64,000 nucleotides of DNA from the NCBI GenBank assembly GCA_012517405.1, contig JAAYVB010000001.1:62001-126000 (forward strand), given 5' to 3'. Position 1 is the stretch's first letter. Each line of letters starts with the position of its first letter. Source of the DNA: Propionibacterium sp. (GTDB taxonomy: Bacteria; Actinomycetota; Actinomycetes; Propionibacteriales; Propionibacteriaceae). The notes under the pieces are model-generated. The model was not told where the DNA came from and did not search any database. It worked only from the letters and a program-made list of their open reading frames with translations. Below, one piece after another: positions 25,804 through 35,506 of this stretch. The translations under genes were made by a program, and so were the position numbers.

Positions 25804-27824
25804 TTGTAACTCCGTTGCTTCAGCTCGATTGCCTTGTAGACCAGTGGTTCCTTGTGCAGGATGGGCTTATTGCCCGCACCGGTGTACTCCCAGGCCGCGA
25901 CATAGGCGAACTCTTCGTCGTGACGCAGCGCCTCGCCTTCCTCGGTCTGGTATTCGACGCGGAAGTGACCACCGCAGGATTCACGACGATGCAGGGCGTC
26001 GATGCACATCAGTTCGCCCAGCTCGAAGAAGTCGACCAACCGGCCGGCGCGCTCCAGGGTCTGGTTGAGATCCTCAGCGGTGCCAGTGACGTTGACATCG
26101 CGCCAGAACTCTGCCCGCAGGTCGCGGATCATGCCGATGGCCTTCTTCAGGCCTTCCTCGCTGCGGGCCATACCGCAGTACTCCCACATGATGTGGCCCA
26201 GCTCCTTGTGGAACGAGTCAACAGTGCGGTTGCCCTTGATGCTCAGCAGCTTGTCGATCTGCACCTTGGTGGCTGTCACGGCCTCGACCACGGCCGGATC
26301 ATCATCGGGCAACCCGCCCAGGTGATGACCGGCAAGGTAATCATTGATGGTGTTCGGCAGGACGAAGTAGCCGTCCGCCAAGCCCTGCATCAGCGCCGAG
26401 GCGCCCAGCCGGTTGGCACCGTGATCGGAGAAGTTCGCCTCACCAGCGACGAACAGACCCGGGATGGTGGTCTCCAGATCGTAATCGACCCAGACACCAC
26501 CCATGGTGTAGTGCACGGCCGGGTAGATGCGCATCGGAAGCTCGTAGGGATCCTCAGCGGTGATCTGCTTGTACATGTCGAACAAGTTGCCGTACTTGAC
26601 CTCAACACCGTGCTTGCCCAGACGGCTGATGGCGTCCGAGAAATCAAGGTAGACGCCGCGGCGCACCTCGTGCTCGACGCCGTTGGCGTCCTTCTCCTTG
26701 ACCAGCGGGCCGACACCGCGACCTTCGTCGCACATGTTTTTCGCCTGCCGCGATGCGATATCACGCGGCACCAGGTTGCCGAAGGACGGGTAGATCCGCT
26801 CCAGGTAGTAGTCGCGGTCTTCCTCGGGAATCTCGCGCGGGTCCTTGGTGCAGTCCTCGGCCTTCTTGGGCACCCAGATGCGTCCATCGTTACGCAGCGA
26901 CTCCGACATCAGGGTCAGTTTCGACTGGTTGTCGCCGTGCACCGGGATGCAGGTCGGGTGGATCTGCGTGTAGCAGGGGTTTCCGAAGTAGGCGCCCTTG
27001 CGGTGCGCCCGCCAGCCGGCGGTCACATTGCAGCCCATCGCGTTGGTCGACAGGAAGAAGACGTTGCCGTAACCACCGGTCGCCAGAATCACCGCGTCGG
27101 CGGTGTACGGAGCGACATCACCGGTGACCATGTCGCGAGCGACGATGCCGCGGGCGATGCCATCCTTGACGATCAGCTCCAGCATCTCGTGACGGGGGAA
27201 CATCTCCACAGTGCCCGCCGCGACCTGACGCTCCAGCGCCTGGTAGGCGCCGATCAGCAACTGCTGACCCGTTTGGCCACGAGCGTAGAAGGTGCGCTGC
27301 ACCTGCACACCACCGAAGGAACGGGTATCGAGCAGACCGCCGTATTCACGGGCGAACGGAACGCCCTGGGCGACGCACTGGTCGATGATGTTGCCCGAAA
27401 CGCTGGCCAGCCGGTAGACGTTGGTTTCGCGGGCGCGATAGTCGCCACCCTTGACCGTGTCGTAGAACAGCCGGTAGACCGAGTCGTTGTCGTTCTTGTA
27501 GTTCTTCGCTGCGTTGATACCACCCTGGGCGGCAATCGAGTGGGCCCGGCGTGGTGAGTCCTGGTAGCAGAAGTTCAGCACGTTGTAGCCGGCCTCGCCC
27601 AGGGACGCGGCGGCAGCGCCACCGGCCAGGCCGGTGCCGACCACGATGATGGTGATCTTGCGCCGGTTGGCGGGGTTCACCAGCTTGGCGCGGAACTGAC
27701 GATCGGGCCAAACCTTGTCGATCGGCTGAGCGGTGTCGGCCTTGGTGTCGTGAATCTCGTCGCCGACGATGAAGTAATCGGCATCGTCGCTGAAAGCAAA
27801 CTTGGGAGTCGTCGTCTCAGTCAT
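25800..27824 (-). CDS. sdhA: Succinate dehydrogenase/fumarate reductase flavoprotein subunit
   Basis: 674 residues from ATG 27824 ([18 protein letters not shown]), which overlaps the sdhC stop (TGATG); the open frame extends further upstream only within sdhC. Contains the FAD-binding dinucleotide fold [20 protein letters not shown], the covalent flavin His region ([18 protein letters not shown]), and the substrate region ([15 protein letters not shown]). The long N-terminus before the FAD motif is typical of the actinobacterial/Bacteroides-type enzyme linked to menaquinone. Part of a three-gene sdhCAB operon with no sdhD. Confidence 0.93.
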   Translation of the reverse strand: MTETTTPKFAFSDDADYFIVGDEIHDTKADTAQPIDKVWPDRQFRAKLVNPANRRKITIIVVGTGLAGGAAAASLGEAGYNVLNFCYQDSPRRAHSIAAQGGINAAKNYKNDNDSVYRLFYDTVKGGDYRARETNVYRLASVSGNIIDQCVAQGVPFAREYGGLLDTRSFGGVQVQRTFYARGQTGQQLLIGAYQALERQVAAGTVEMFPRHEMLELIVKDGIARGIVARDMVTGDVAPYTADAVILATGGYGNVFFLSTNAMGCNVTAGWRAHRKGAYFGNPCYTQIHPTCIPVHGDNQSKLTLMSESLRNDGRIWVPKKAEDCTKDPREIPEEDRDYYLERIYPSFGNLVPRDIASRQAKNMCDEGRGVGPLVKEKDANGVEHEVRRGVYLDFSDAISRLGKHGVEVKYGNLFDMYKQITAEDPYELPMRIYPAVHYTMGGVWVDYDLETTIPGLFVAGEANFSDHGANRLGASALMQGLADGYFVLPNTINDYLAGHHLGGLPDDDPAVVEAVTATKVQIDKLLSIKGNRTVDSFHKELGHIMWEYCGMARSEEGLKKAIGMIRDLRAEFWRDVNVTGTAEDLNQTLERAGRLVDFFELGELMCIDALHRRESCGGHFRVEYQTEEGEALRHDEEFAYVAAWEYTGAGNKPILHKEPLVYKAIELKQRSYK

Positions 27825-28558
27825 CACGCAGTCACCAATCCAAAGAAGATAGCCAGCGGGCTCGCCATGAAGCCGAAGAAGACCAGCAGGCACACGATCC
27901 AAGAACAGACCTTGATGACCTTCTCACTGAAGGCACCGACGCGAGCGCCGAGGGTACAGAAAGCGCTGTAGAACCCGTGGTAGATGTGCAGGCAGACCGC
28001 GCCCACGAAGATTGCGTAGGCGAGCACGAGCCACCATTGCTCGAAGCCGAGGATCACGCGCATGTGGGGTTCGACCGTGCCGGTGTAGCCCACCGTGAGC
28101 GTCTGGGTGGTGAACTGCAGCAGGTGGAAGATCACGCCGAGGACGATGATTACGCCGCCCCAGATCATGGTACGTGCGGCGAAGCTGCCGGCCAGGTAAC
28201 GCTGCTTCAGGTAGCGACCCATACCCATCCGGGCATCGTAGTCACGGAAGGTCAGGCGCACGGCCGCCTCGATGTGCACGACTGCGGCCAGCAGCAGCAC
28301 ACCGCGGAAGAGCATCAAGAAGAATCTCTCGGGGAGCATGGGGTACAGGAACGTCCGAAGGAAGTGCGAGTACTCATCGAACTCCTGCAGCCCAACATTG
28401 GGGATCAGGAGCTTTAGGTTGCCGAACATGTGCATGAGCAGGAACAGAACGAGGAACAGACCTGTGACGGACATCAGCACCTTGCGGAAGACCGTCGAAT
28501 GAACTGCCCTGTTGTTGGCTGTCCGGCTCGAATCGCGAGTAACGAGTTTGGTTGCCAC
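27824..28558 (-). CDS. sdhC: Succinate dehydrogenase cytochrome b558-type membrane subunit
   Basis: 244 residues from GTG 28558 ([17 protein letters not shown]); an upstream Met-containing extension is open but Arg-rich and unlikely. There are five hydrophobic helices: [72 protein letters not shown] and [20 protein letters not shown]. Heme-ligand histidines lie in LMHMFGN, VVHIEA, IFHLLQF and LHIYHGF. This is the single-polypeptide di-heme anchor of menaquinone-reactive enzymes. First gene of sdhCAB. Confidence 0.88.
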   Translation of the reverse strand: MATKLVTRDSSRTANNRAVHSTVFRKVLMSVTGLFLVLFLLMHMFGNLKLLIPNVGLQEFDEYSHFLRTFLYPMLPERFFLMLFRGVLLLAAVVHIEAAVRLTFRDYDARMGMGRYLKQRYLAGSFAARTMIWGGVIIVLGVIFHLLQFTTQTLTVGYTGTVEPHMRVILGFEQWWLVLAYAIFVGAVCLHIYHGFYSAFCTLGARVGAFSEKVIKVCSWIVCLLVFFGFMASPLAIFFGLVTA

Positions 28559-28626
28559 GGGCAGCAGTCTAATGGGTGCGCATCGGCGGCGATGGGCAGA
28601 CCCCGCCATCCTTGGGCTAGCCAAAC

Positions 28627-29337
28627 TTAGGTAATCAGATCCGGCCTGCGCCGGGAGGTAATCTCCACCGACTGCTCATGACGCCATTGGGCGACCTTAC
28701 CGTGGTGACCGCTGAGCAACACTTCGGGCACATCAAAGCCACGCCAACTAGCGGGTTTGGTGTACACGGGGTACTCAAGCAGATGGTCGGACGCCGCAGA
28801 ATACGACTCTTCGACCAAGGACAGCGAATTACCGATCACGCCTGGAACCAGACGCACAGTCGCCTCGATCATAGCCAGCGCAGCGACCTCTCCGCCATTC
28901 AGGACGTAGTCGCCAAGGCTAACCTCACTAACATCAAAGTACTGGCGCGCCCAATCGATCACCCGGTGATCGATGCCCTCGTAGCGTCCGCAGGCGAACG
29001 CGATCCGCGGCGCTGCCGCCAACTCGTCGGCCATCGCCTGCGTGAACGGACGCCCCGACGGCGTGGGCACCAGCAGCACCGGGCGAGGGCCATCGGTGAT
29101 CGGGCCGTAGCTCGCCAGTAGCGCGTCAAGGGCTTCACCCCAGGGTTCCGGCTTCATGACCATGCCCGCTCCCCCGCCATACGGAGTGTCGTCCACCGTG
29201 CGGTGCCGGTCATGCGTCCACTGCCTCAGATCATGGACGTGCACCTCGAGCAATCCGTCTTCGATCGCCTTGCCGATCAGGCTGAGTTGTAGCGGGGCAA
29301 GGTAGTCGGGAAAGATCGTGAACACGTCAATGCGCAT
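28627..29337 (-). CDS. trmD: tRNA (guanine-N1)-methyltransferase
   Basis: 236 residues. Starts [20 protein letters not shown]; the knotted SAM-binding core is [17 protein letters not shown] and [15 protein letters not shown]. TrmD makes m1G37 next to the anticodon and prevents +1 frameshifting. The start overlaps the rimM stop (TGATG). End of the rpsP-khpA-rimM-trmD operon, followed after 68 bp by the sdhC start region. Confidence 0.95.
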   Translation of the reverse strand: MRIDVFTIFPDYLAPLQLSLIGKAIEDGLLEVHVHDLRQWTHDRHRTVDDTPYGGGAGMVMKPEPWGEALDALLASYGPITDGPRPVLLVPTPSGRPFTQAMADELAAAPRIAFACGRYEGIDHRVIDWARQYFDVSEVSLGDYVLNGGEVAALAMIEATVRLVPGVIGNSLSLVEESYSAASDHLLEYPVYTKPASWRGFDVPEVLLSGHHGKVAQWRHEQSVEITSRRRPDLIT

Positions 29338-29864
29338 CAGCCTTCCTCCGCCCCGTCGTCCAGCAATCCGGGGACATCGGCCAACCGCACGCTGCCGGCG
29401 TCCAGGTCGACATCGGGCACCAACGCCTTGACGAACGGCACGAGATACTCGCTGCCGTTGAGGTCGATGACCAGCAGATCCTGGGCGGGCCCATGGACGA
29501 TTTCCTTGATCGTTCCCGAGGCGGTGCCGTCGGCGCGCAGCACCGTCAATCCGGTCAGCTGACGATCGAAGTACTCCTCCTGACCGCTGGGCCGCTCATC
29601 GGCCGGCACCACCGCGCTGAGCACGCATCCGCGCTGCTGCTCTGCGGCGGTCCGGTCGGTGATCTCGCGGAAGGAAACGACCAGGCGCCCGGACGGCTGT
29701 TTGACCGTTTGCACAGTCAGTGTGCCGCCCTGGTTGGTGCGCAGCTGCGCCCCGGCGGTGAAGCGCCGCTTGATCTCGTCGGTGCGGGGTTCGACATAGA
29801 CCTCACCGCGCACGCCGTGCGCCCGCGAGATCACTCCGACAGTCACCTCGACCGTCTCACTCAT
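29337..29864 (-). CDS. rimM: 16S rRNA processing protein RimM
   Basis: 175 residues from ATG 29864 ([20 protein letters not shown]). The RimM N-domain has [17 protein letters not shown]. The C-terminal PRC-barrel-like domain has [19 protein letters not shown], then [20 protein letters not shown]. It assists maturation of the 30S head together with S19. A hairpin separates it from khpA; it overlaps trmD. Confidence 0.93.
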   Translation of the reverse strand: MSETVEVTVGVISRAHGVRGEVYVEPRTDEIKRRFTAGAQLRTNQGGTLTVQTVKQPSGRLVVSFREITDRTAAEQQRGCVLSAVVPADERPSGQEEYFDRQLTGLTVLRADGTASGTIKEIVHGPAQDLLVIDLNGSEYLVPFVKALVPDVDLDAGSVRLADVPGLLDDGAEEG

Positions 29865-29889
29865 CTGGTTCTTCCTCTCACAATGGCAA

Positions 29890-29920
29890 ACGCCCCACCA
29901 TCTGACGATGGGTGGGGCGT
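29890..29920 (-). terminator. Hairpin between khpA and rimM
   Basis: ACGCCCCACC-ATC / GAT-GGGTGGGGCGT forms a 13-bp stem with one bulged base and a 4-base loop, followed on the minus strand by TTTGCC. Lying inside an otherwise tight operon, it probably attenuates transcription or protects the 3' end of the rpsP-khpA message. Confidence 0.55.
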
Positions 29921-29937
29921 CTGCGGCGATGACTTCT

Positions 29938-30195
29938 TCAGCGGCGGCCGCGTCCGGGCTTGCGATCCACGTCGACGAAGTCGACACGGACCTGCTCGCG
30001 TCCGGCGAGCGCCTGCACCACAGTCCGCAACGCCGAGGCGGTACGTCCCTGACGACCGATGACTTTGCCAACGTCGTCGGGATGAACGCGTACCTCCAGC
30101 ATCCGACCGTGACGCAATTCCTTGTCGCGGATGCGGACGTCCTCAGGATGGGTAACGATGCCCTGCACCAGATGCTCGAGCGCTTCGGCCAGCAT
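29938..30195 (-). CDS. khpA: KH-domain RNA-binding protein KhpA
   Basis: 85 residues, nearly all one KH domain with the GxxG loop in DDVGKVIGRQGRTASALR. Homologues bind many RNAs with KhpB/Jag and affect cell division. It starts two bases after the rpsP stop, so translation is coupled. The C-terminus is basic (DRKPGRGRR). Confidence 0.9.
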   Translation of the reverse strand: MLAEALEHLVQGIVTHPEDVRIRDKELRHGRMLEVRVHPDDVGKVIGRQGRTASALRTVVQALAGREQVRVDFVDVDRKPGRGRR

Positions 30196-30197
30196 GC

Positions 30198-30620
30198 TCA
30201 GGCCTCCTCGGTAGCCTCAGCAGCTTCTTCGGCCTCGGCCTTCTTCGACTTGCGGCTGATAGCCTCGGCCGCCGGCTCTCCATCGGCTTCGGCGAGCGCG
30301 GCATTGAAACGGGCCAGCTTGTCGGTGGGCTCCGGCTGAGGATCGATGCCGGCAGGCGAATCGTCGCCGGTGAACTTCTGCCAGTCGCCGGTGCGCTTCA
30401 ACAGGGCGACGACGGCCTCGGTCGGCTGAGCGCCGACGCCCAGCCAGTACTGAGCCCGCTCGGAATCAATGCGGATCAGCGACGGCTCGTTCTTCGGGTG
30501 GTAGATCCCGATTTCCTCGATGGCCTGGCCGTCCCGACGGGTACGGGAGTCCATGACGACAACGCGGTAGTGCGGTGAGCGGATCTTGCCGAGCCGCTTC
30601 AGACGAATCTTGGTGGCCAC
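30198..30620 (-). CDS. rpsP: 30S ribosomal protein S16
   Basis: 140 residues from GTG 30620 ([20 protein letters not shown]). The S16 core (about 1-85) is followed by an Ala/Glu-rich tail of about 50 residues ending in [11 protein letters not shown], a common actinobacterial extension. First gene of the operon; its promoter should lie in 30621-30830, divergent from the FAD oxidoreductase. Confidence 0.94.
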   Translation of the reverse strand: MATKIRLKRLGKIRSPHYRVVVMDSRTRRDGQAIEEIGIYHPKNEPSLIRIDSERAQYWLGVGAQPTEAVVALLKRTGDWQKFTGDDSPAGIDPQPEPTDKLARFNAALAEADGEPAAEAISRKSKKAEAEEAAEATEEA

Positions 30621-30829
30621 TTGTGTGGTATCTCCTGTAGAAAAACCCGGGTGGTTCCCGGTAGTTCGGGTGGCGCTCACTCACGTGTGGGGCACGTTCG
30701 CTTGAGCCGGTGGACTGCGTCGCCAGTGATGAGAGGGCACCTGGACGCCAGACGCATCCTCTATTGTGCCAGATCACTGTAGCCACCACGAAATGCGGGC
30801 TAGCGTGGCCTCCAAGGAGGTTGATCACG

Positions 30830-32014
30830 ATGAGCGAATACGACTACTTGATCGTGGGTGGCGGCGAGGCCGCCAACGCAGCGGCGCACGGCATCCGCGA
30901 GCTCGACTCGTCCGGATCGATCGGCATCATCAGCGCCGACACCGACGCACCTTACGACCGCACTGCCCTGACGAAGGCACTCTGGCTAGATCCGGAGGTC
31001 AACGAGCAGACCATTTCGGAGAACACCGCGTCCGACACCGGTGCCACAATCTTGCTCGACACGCCGGTGCGCGCCATCCACCGCGCAACCCACGAGGTCA
31101 CCATCAGCGGGGGAGAAAGCGTCGGCTACCAGAAGCTGCTGCTGGCGACGGGTTCGGCACCAACACAGCTGGCCGGGGCCAGCGATGAGCGGATCATCGC
31201 CATGCGCTCGCTGGCGAACTACCGCAAGGTGCGCGAACTGGTCACCGACGACCCGACCGCGGTCGTGGTCGGCGGCGGATTCATCGGCACCGAGATCGCG
31301 GCCGCGCTGGCAGCCAACGGGGTGGCAGTGACGCTGATCTTTCCCCAGCAGGTCCTGGGTTCAACGGTTTTCCCAGGGAAGCTCGCCGACAGATTCCACC
31401 AGCTGTATCTCGACCACGGCGTGACACTGGTTCCCGGGAGGTTGGCAAAGGGCGCGCTGGTCGGTGCTGACCAGCGTCCGGGTGTCCTCCTGGACGATGG
31501 CAGCGAGTACTTCGCCGGTGTGGTGGTTGCGGGACTGAGCGCAAAGCCGGTGCTGGATCTGGCATCCGAGGCCGGGCTGGAGGTCAACCGCGGAGTCGTC
31601 GTGGACGCGCATCTGAAGACGTCGGATCCCGATATCTGGGCGGCCGGTGACATCGCCGAATACCCGGATGTGATTCTCGGACGCACCCGGATCGAGCACG
31701 TCGACCATGCGCAGAACTCCGGCGCCACCGCCGGACGCTCCATGGCGGGCAGCGACGAGACCTACGATCACACCCCGTACTTCTGGTCGGACGCCTTCGA
31801 GCTCGGCTGGGAGGCGATCGGACGCCTGGATGCCCGGCTGGACACCGAGGTGGTCGACCTGGGCGAGGGACGCGATGTCGTCTACTACCTGGACGAGCAA
31901 TCGCGTCCGGTCGGGGTACTGCTGCTGGGCGTATGGGACTCGATCGACAAGGCACGCAAGGTGCTGGCCGATGCCCCGACCGACCGCGCAGAGCTTCGCA
32001 GCAGAATCGTCTGA
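30830..32014 (+). CDS. FAD-dependent pyridine nucleotide-disulfide oxidoreductase family protein
   Basis: 394 residues from ATG 30830 with a perfect AAGGAGG box ten bases upstream. FAD-binding motif YLIVGGGEAANAAAHGIREL at the N terminus; NAD(P)-binding motif AVVVGGGFIGTEIAAALAAN around residue 145; second FAD motif VDAHLKTSDPDIWAAGDIAE near 265. There is no CxxxxC redox pair, so this is of the ferredoxin reductase/AIF-like type rather than a disulfide reductase. The electron partner is unknown. Divergent from rpsP; the isochorismatase-like gene follows after 44 bp. Confidence 0.85.
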   Translation: MSEYDYLIVGGGEAANAAAHGIRELDSSGSIGIISADTDAPYDRTALTKALWLDPEVNEQTISENTASDTGATILLDTPVRAIHRATHEVTISGGESVGYQKLLLATGSAPTQLAGASDERIIAMRSLANYRKVRELVTDDPTAVVVGGGFIGTEIAAALAANGVAVTLIFPQQVLGSTVFPGKLADRFHQLYLDHGVTLVPGRLAKGALVGADQRPGVLLDDGSEYFAGVVVAGLSAKPVLDLASEAGLEVNRGVVVDAHLKTSDPDIWAAGDIAEYPDVILGRTRIEHVDHAQNSGATAGRSMAGSDETYDHTPYFWSDAFELGWEAIGRLDARLDTEVVDLGEGRDVVYYLDEQSRPVGVLLLGVWDSIDKARKVLADAPTDRAELRSRIV

Positions 32015-32058
32015 ACAGAACACTGTCCTAGGCGGGCGTTCGGGCCCACAATGATGAC

Positions 32059-32673
32059 ATGGCTGAATCACTGACGATCAACCCAGCAACCACCGCATTG
32101 GTGCTCATCGAATTCCAGAACGAGTTCACCTCGCCCGGCGGCGTCCTGCACGACGCCGTCGCCGAGGTGATGGATTCCACCGGGATGCTCGACAACACGA
32201 CCGCCCTGGTGGACAAGGCACGCGAGGCAGGCGTGACGATCATGCACGCTCCGATCACCTTCGCGCCCGGCTACGGCGAACTGACCCGGCATCCGTACGG
32301 CATCCTCAAGGGGGTCGTCGATGGAAACGCATTCGTCAAGGGCACCTGGGGCGCCGCGATAGTCGACGACCTCACTCCGGTCGCCGGCGACATTCTCATC
32401 GAGGGCAAGCGCGGCCTGGACACCTTCGCGTCCACGAACCTCGACTTCATTCTCCGCAGCAAGGGAATCGACACGATCATCCTGGCCGGTTTCCTGACCA
32501 ACTGCTGCGTGGAATCGACCATGCGCTCGGGGTACGAGAACGGCTACCGGGTGATCACGCTGACCGACTGCACCGCAGCCACCTCGACCGCGGAGCACGA
32601 GAACGCGATCGCCTTCGACTACCCGATGTTCTCCGAGCCGGTGGCATCTGCCGAGGTCGCAGCCGCGCTGTGA
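32059..32673 (+). CDS. Isochorismatase-like cysteine hydrolase
   Basis: 204 residues. The fold is recognised from VLIEFQNEFTSPGG, the Lys motif IEGKRGLDTFASTNLD and the nucleophile Cys in GFLTNCCVESTMRSG. The first triad position is Glu (IEFQNEF) rather than the commoner Asp, as in one subfamily. Likely hydrolyses an amide such as a nicotinamide- or carbamoyl-like substrate; the specificity is not readable. The C-terminal codons lie in the first unit of a short tandem repeat. Confidence 0.8.
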   Translation: MAESLTINPATTALVLIEFQNEFTSPGGVLHDAVAEVMDSTGMLDNTTALVDKAREAGVTIMHAPITFAPGYGELTRHPYGILKGVVDGNAFVKGTWGAAIVDDLTPVAGDILIEGKRGLDTFASTNLDFILRSKGIDTIILAGFLTNCCVESTMRSGYENGYRVITLTDCTAATSTAEHENAIAFDYPMFSEPVASAEVAAAL

Positions 32674-32740
32674 TTCGGCGAGCGCGGACGGCAGGCGCCC
32701 GCGCTGTGATTCGGCGGGCGCCCGCGCTGTGATATTCGGC
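32664..32740. repeat. Three imperfect copies of a CGCGCTGTGATTCGGC unit
   Basis: CGCGCTGTGATTCGGCG starts at 32664 and again at 32700; a third copy with an inserted AT (CGCGCTGTGATATTCGGC) starts at 32723. The first copy includes the stop codon of the hydrolase gene, and the last ends at the stop of the convergent amidohydrolase. Copies are separated by GC-rich spacers of about 6-20 bases. Confidence 0.65.
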
Positions 32741-33819
32741 TAGCGCGAATAGCACTGCCCGCGCAGCATCACCAATGCCGGTTCGCGCAGTGTCTGAAGA
32801 TGGACGCGCGGGTCGTCCCGGTAGGCCACGAGGTCTGCCGGGGCACCCGGCTCCAGGCCCTCGGCGCCCAACCACTCGCGGGCCCGCCACGAGGCTGCGC
32901 CCAACGCGAACTCGACGCCCCCGAGCCGGGCGAGCAGTTCAGTCTCCTGCGCGATGCGGCCATGGCCGAGCGAACCGCCGGCATCGGTGCCGGCGTAGAT
33001 CGGCACTCCGGCCTCCAATGCCGCCCCGAGCACCTCGTAGCGCGAGGCATGCAGGGACCGCATGTGCGCGGCGTATTGAGGGAACTTCGCTTCTCCCGCG
33101 GCCGCAAAGCTGGGAAAGTACTCGAGGTTGGTCATCGTGGGCACCAGCGCGGCCCCCCTCGCGGCCATCGGGTCGATGACCTCCGCGCTCAGGCCGGTAC
33201 CGTGCTCGATGCAGTCGATGCCGGCGGCGACCAGCTCCGCCACCGATTGCTCGGCGAAACAGTGTGCGGTCACCCGCGCGCCGAGTTCGTGTGCCCGGGC
33301 AATCGCCCGACGAGCATGATCGGCCGGCCACAGCGGACGCAGGTCGCCTGCGGCACGATCGATCCAGTCCCCCACCAGCTTCACCCAGCCGTCACCGGCC
33401 AACGCCTGGCGTTCCACCTCGGCCACCAACTCGGTCGGTTCGACCTCAACGGCGAAGTTGCGGATGTAGCGCCCGGGACGCGCGATGTGGCGTCCAGCCC
33501 TGATGATCCGCGGAAGATCGGCCCGGTGGTCGACCCAGTGGGTGTCCACCGGGGCTCCCGCATCGCGGATCAGCAGGACGCCGGAATCACGATCGGTGAT
33601 GGCCTGCTGCTCGGCGGTCGCCCGATCGACGGCTCCGCCGGCACCCAACCCGATATGGCTGTGGGCGTCCACCAGGCCGGGCATGATCCACCATCCCGAG
33701 CCGAGGGTCTCAGCCCCGGCCACCGGTTCGGCGCTGATCAGACCGTCGTCGATCCACAGATCGACCGGCTCGGTCCCCGGAAGAACGACACCGTTCAGAT
33801 GCCAGCTGGCCATCGCCAC
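32740..33819 (-). CDS. Amidohydrolase family protein
   Basis: 359 residues. Metal-binding motifs of the TIM-barrel amidohydrolases are in order: IMPGLVDAHSHIG, the possible carbamylated Lys in WVKLVGD, VTAHCFAE, GIDCIEHGTG and IYAGTDAGG. The C-terminus (PGAPADLVAYRDDP) restores the beta-sandwich typical of imidazolonepropionase/prolidase-like members. The substrate is unknown. It is convergent with the isochorismatase-like gene and lies 21 bp downstream of ffh. Confidence 0.85.
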   Translation of the reverse strand: MAMASWHLNGVVLPGTEPVDLWIDDGLISAEPVAGAETLGSGWWIMPGLVDAHSHIGLGAGGAVDRATAEQQAITDRDSGVLLIRDAGAPVDTHWVDHRADLPRIIRAGRHIARPGRYIRNFAVEVEPTELVAEVERQALAGDGWVKLVGDWIDRAAGDLRPLWPADHARRAIARAHELGARVTAHCFAEQSVAELVAAGIDCIEHGTGLSAEVIDPMAARGAALVPTMTNLEYFPSFAAAGEAKFPQYAAHMRSLHASRYEVLGAALEAGVPIYAGTDAGGSLGHGRIAQETELLARLGGVEFALGAASWRAREWLGAEGLEPGAPADLVAYRDDPRVHLQTLREPALVMLRGQCYSR

Positions 33820-33840
33820 CTCCTCCTGCAGCCGCAGCGC

Positions 33841-35406
33841 TCAGCGCGGCCCCTTGTTCTGCTGGTTGAGCATCTGCTGCAGCTCCGGAGGCAGCGAGAA
33901 ATCCTTCATGGCGGCCTGAGTCTCGGCCTGAGTAGGCAGTGCCTCCGGCACCGACGGGGCACGCAAGGCCGGGTCGGCCTTGGCCTTCGCCTCCGCAGCC
34001 CGCTTGGCGGGATTGCCCGAGACCTTCTTGCCGCCCTTCCCCTTCTTCGCCTGCTGCCTGGGTGGCTGCCGGCGGCCACCGCCCATGCCGGGCATGCCCG
34101 GCATCATCTGGCCCATCGACTGCATCATCTTGCGAGCCTCGACGAACCGGTTCACCAGCTCGTTGACGTCGCGTACCTCAACGCCGGCGCCCCGGGCAAT
34201 ACGCGCGCGCCGCGAACCATTGAGGATGCCCACGTCGGCGCGCTCGGCAGGCGTCATCGACCGGATGATCGCCTCGACCCGATCGACCTGCTTCTCGTCG
34301 ATCTCGGAGATCGCCTTCATGTTGGAGGCGCCGGGCAACATGCCGAAGACCTTGGACAGCGGGCCCATCTTGCGAATCTGTTGCATCTGCGCGAGGAAAT
34401 CGTCCAGCCCGAACTGGCCGCCCCCGCCCATCAGCTTCTCGGCGGCCTTCGCCGACTCCTCCGCATCGAAGGCCTTCTCGGCCTGCTCGATGAGGGTGAG
34501 CATGTCGCCCATGCCGAGGATGCGGCTGGCCATCCGGTCGGGATGGAAGATGTCGAAGTCGGTGAGCTTCTCACCATTGGAGGCGAACATGATCGGCTTG
34601 CCGATCACCCGGGCGATCGACAGCGCCGCGCCACCACGCGCATCGCCGTCCAGCTTGGTGAGCACCACACCGTCGATGCCGACGCCCTGCTCGAATGCCA
34701 GCGCGGTGTTGACCGCGTCCTGGCCGATCATTGCGTCCACCACGAACAGGGTCTCGTCCGGCTTGGTGAGCGCCTTGATCATCTGCGCCTGGCGCATCAT
34801 CTCGGTGTCCACACCCAACCGGCCGGCGGTGTCGATGATCACGACGTCGAATAGGTGATGCTTGGCATAGTCGATGAAGTTCTGGGCGACCTGGATCGGA
34901 TCGCCGACACCATTGCCGGGCTGGGGAGCGTAGATGCCGGCCTTGGCCCGCTCTGCCATCACCCGCAACTGCTCGACAGCCTGCGGACGCTGCAGGTCGG
35001 CTGCCACCAGCAGCGGCGAATGACCCTGCTCCTTCAGCCAAGCACCCAACTTGCCGGCCAGAGTCGTCTTGCCGGCGCCCTGAAGGCCGGCGAGCATGAT
35101 GATCGTCGGCGGCTGCTTGGCGTAGCGCAGCAGCCGGGTCTCGCCGCCGAGGATGGAGACGAGTTCGTCATTGACGATCTTGATGATCTGCTGGCTCGGG
35201 TTGAGCGCCCGCGACAGTTCTGCTCCGCTCGCACGCTCCTTGATGCGTGAGACGAACTCCTTGACCACCGAGAGATTGACATCGGCTTCGAGCAGCGCGA
35301 TGCGGATCTCCCGGGCAGTGGCGTCGATGTCGGCATCGGTGAGCCGACCCTTGCTGCGAAGTGACTTGAAGGTCGCGGCAAGGCGATCTTGAAGGGTGTC
35401 GAACAC
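33841..35406 (-). CDS. ffh: Signal recognition particle protein Ffh
   Basis: 521 residues from GTG 35406 (VFDTLQDRLAATFKSLRSKG). N domain, then the GTPase with GLQGAGKTTLAGKLG, DTAGRLGVDTEMM and TKLDGDARGGAAL; the Met-rich M domain includes MMQSMGQMMPGMPGMGG and a Lys-rich tail. It binds signal sequences with 4.5S RNA and docks on FtsY. The ftsY gene lies about 100 bp upstream on the same strand. Confidence 0.95.
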   Translation of the reverse strand: MFDTLQDRLAATFKSLRSKGRLTDADIDATAREIRIALLEADVNLSVVKEFVSRIKERASGAELSRALNPSQQIIKIVNDELVSILGGETRLLRYAKQPPTIIMLAGLQGAGKTTLAGKLGAWLKEQGHSPLLVAADLQRPQAVEQLRVMAERAKAGIYAPQPGNGVGDPIQVAQNFIDYAKHHLFDVVIIDTAGRLGVDTEMMRQAQMIKALTKPDETLFVVDAMIGQDAVNTALAFEQGVGIDGVVLTKLDGDARGGAALSIARVIGKPIMFASNGEKLTDFDIFHPDRMASRILGMGDMLTLIEQAEKAFDAEESAKAAEKLMGGGGQFGLDDFLAQMQQIRKMGPLSKVFGMLPGASNMKAISEIDEKQVDRVEAIIRSMTPAERADVGILNGSRRARIARGAGVEVRDVNELVNRFVEARKMMQSMGQMMPGMPGMGGGRRQPPRQQAKKGKGGKKVSGNPAKRAAEAKAKADPALRAPSVPEALPTQAETQAAMKDFSLPPELQQMLNQQNKGPR

Positions 35407-35506
35407 GGGCGTCCTCGAAAAGTGGCGGATATCAGTGTCCAACGATACCGTCTACGGCCGGCCCGCCCGCCCAGACGCTAGTGGGACGGGCTCGCTCCCT
35501 CGGCGC

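Noticed and set aside
32059..32673. Loss of the catalytic Asp in the isochorismatase-like protein
   Set aside because: Glu at this position is known in one subfamily, so it is not a sign of inactivity.
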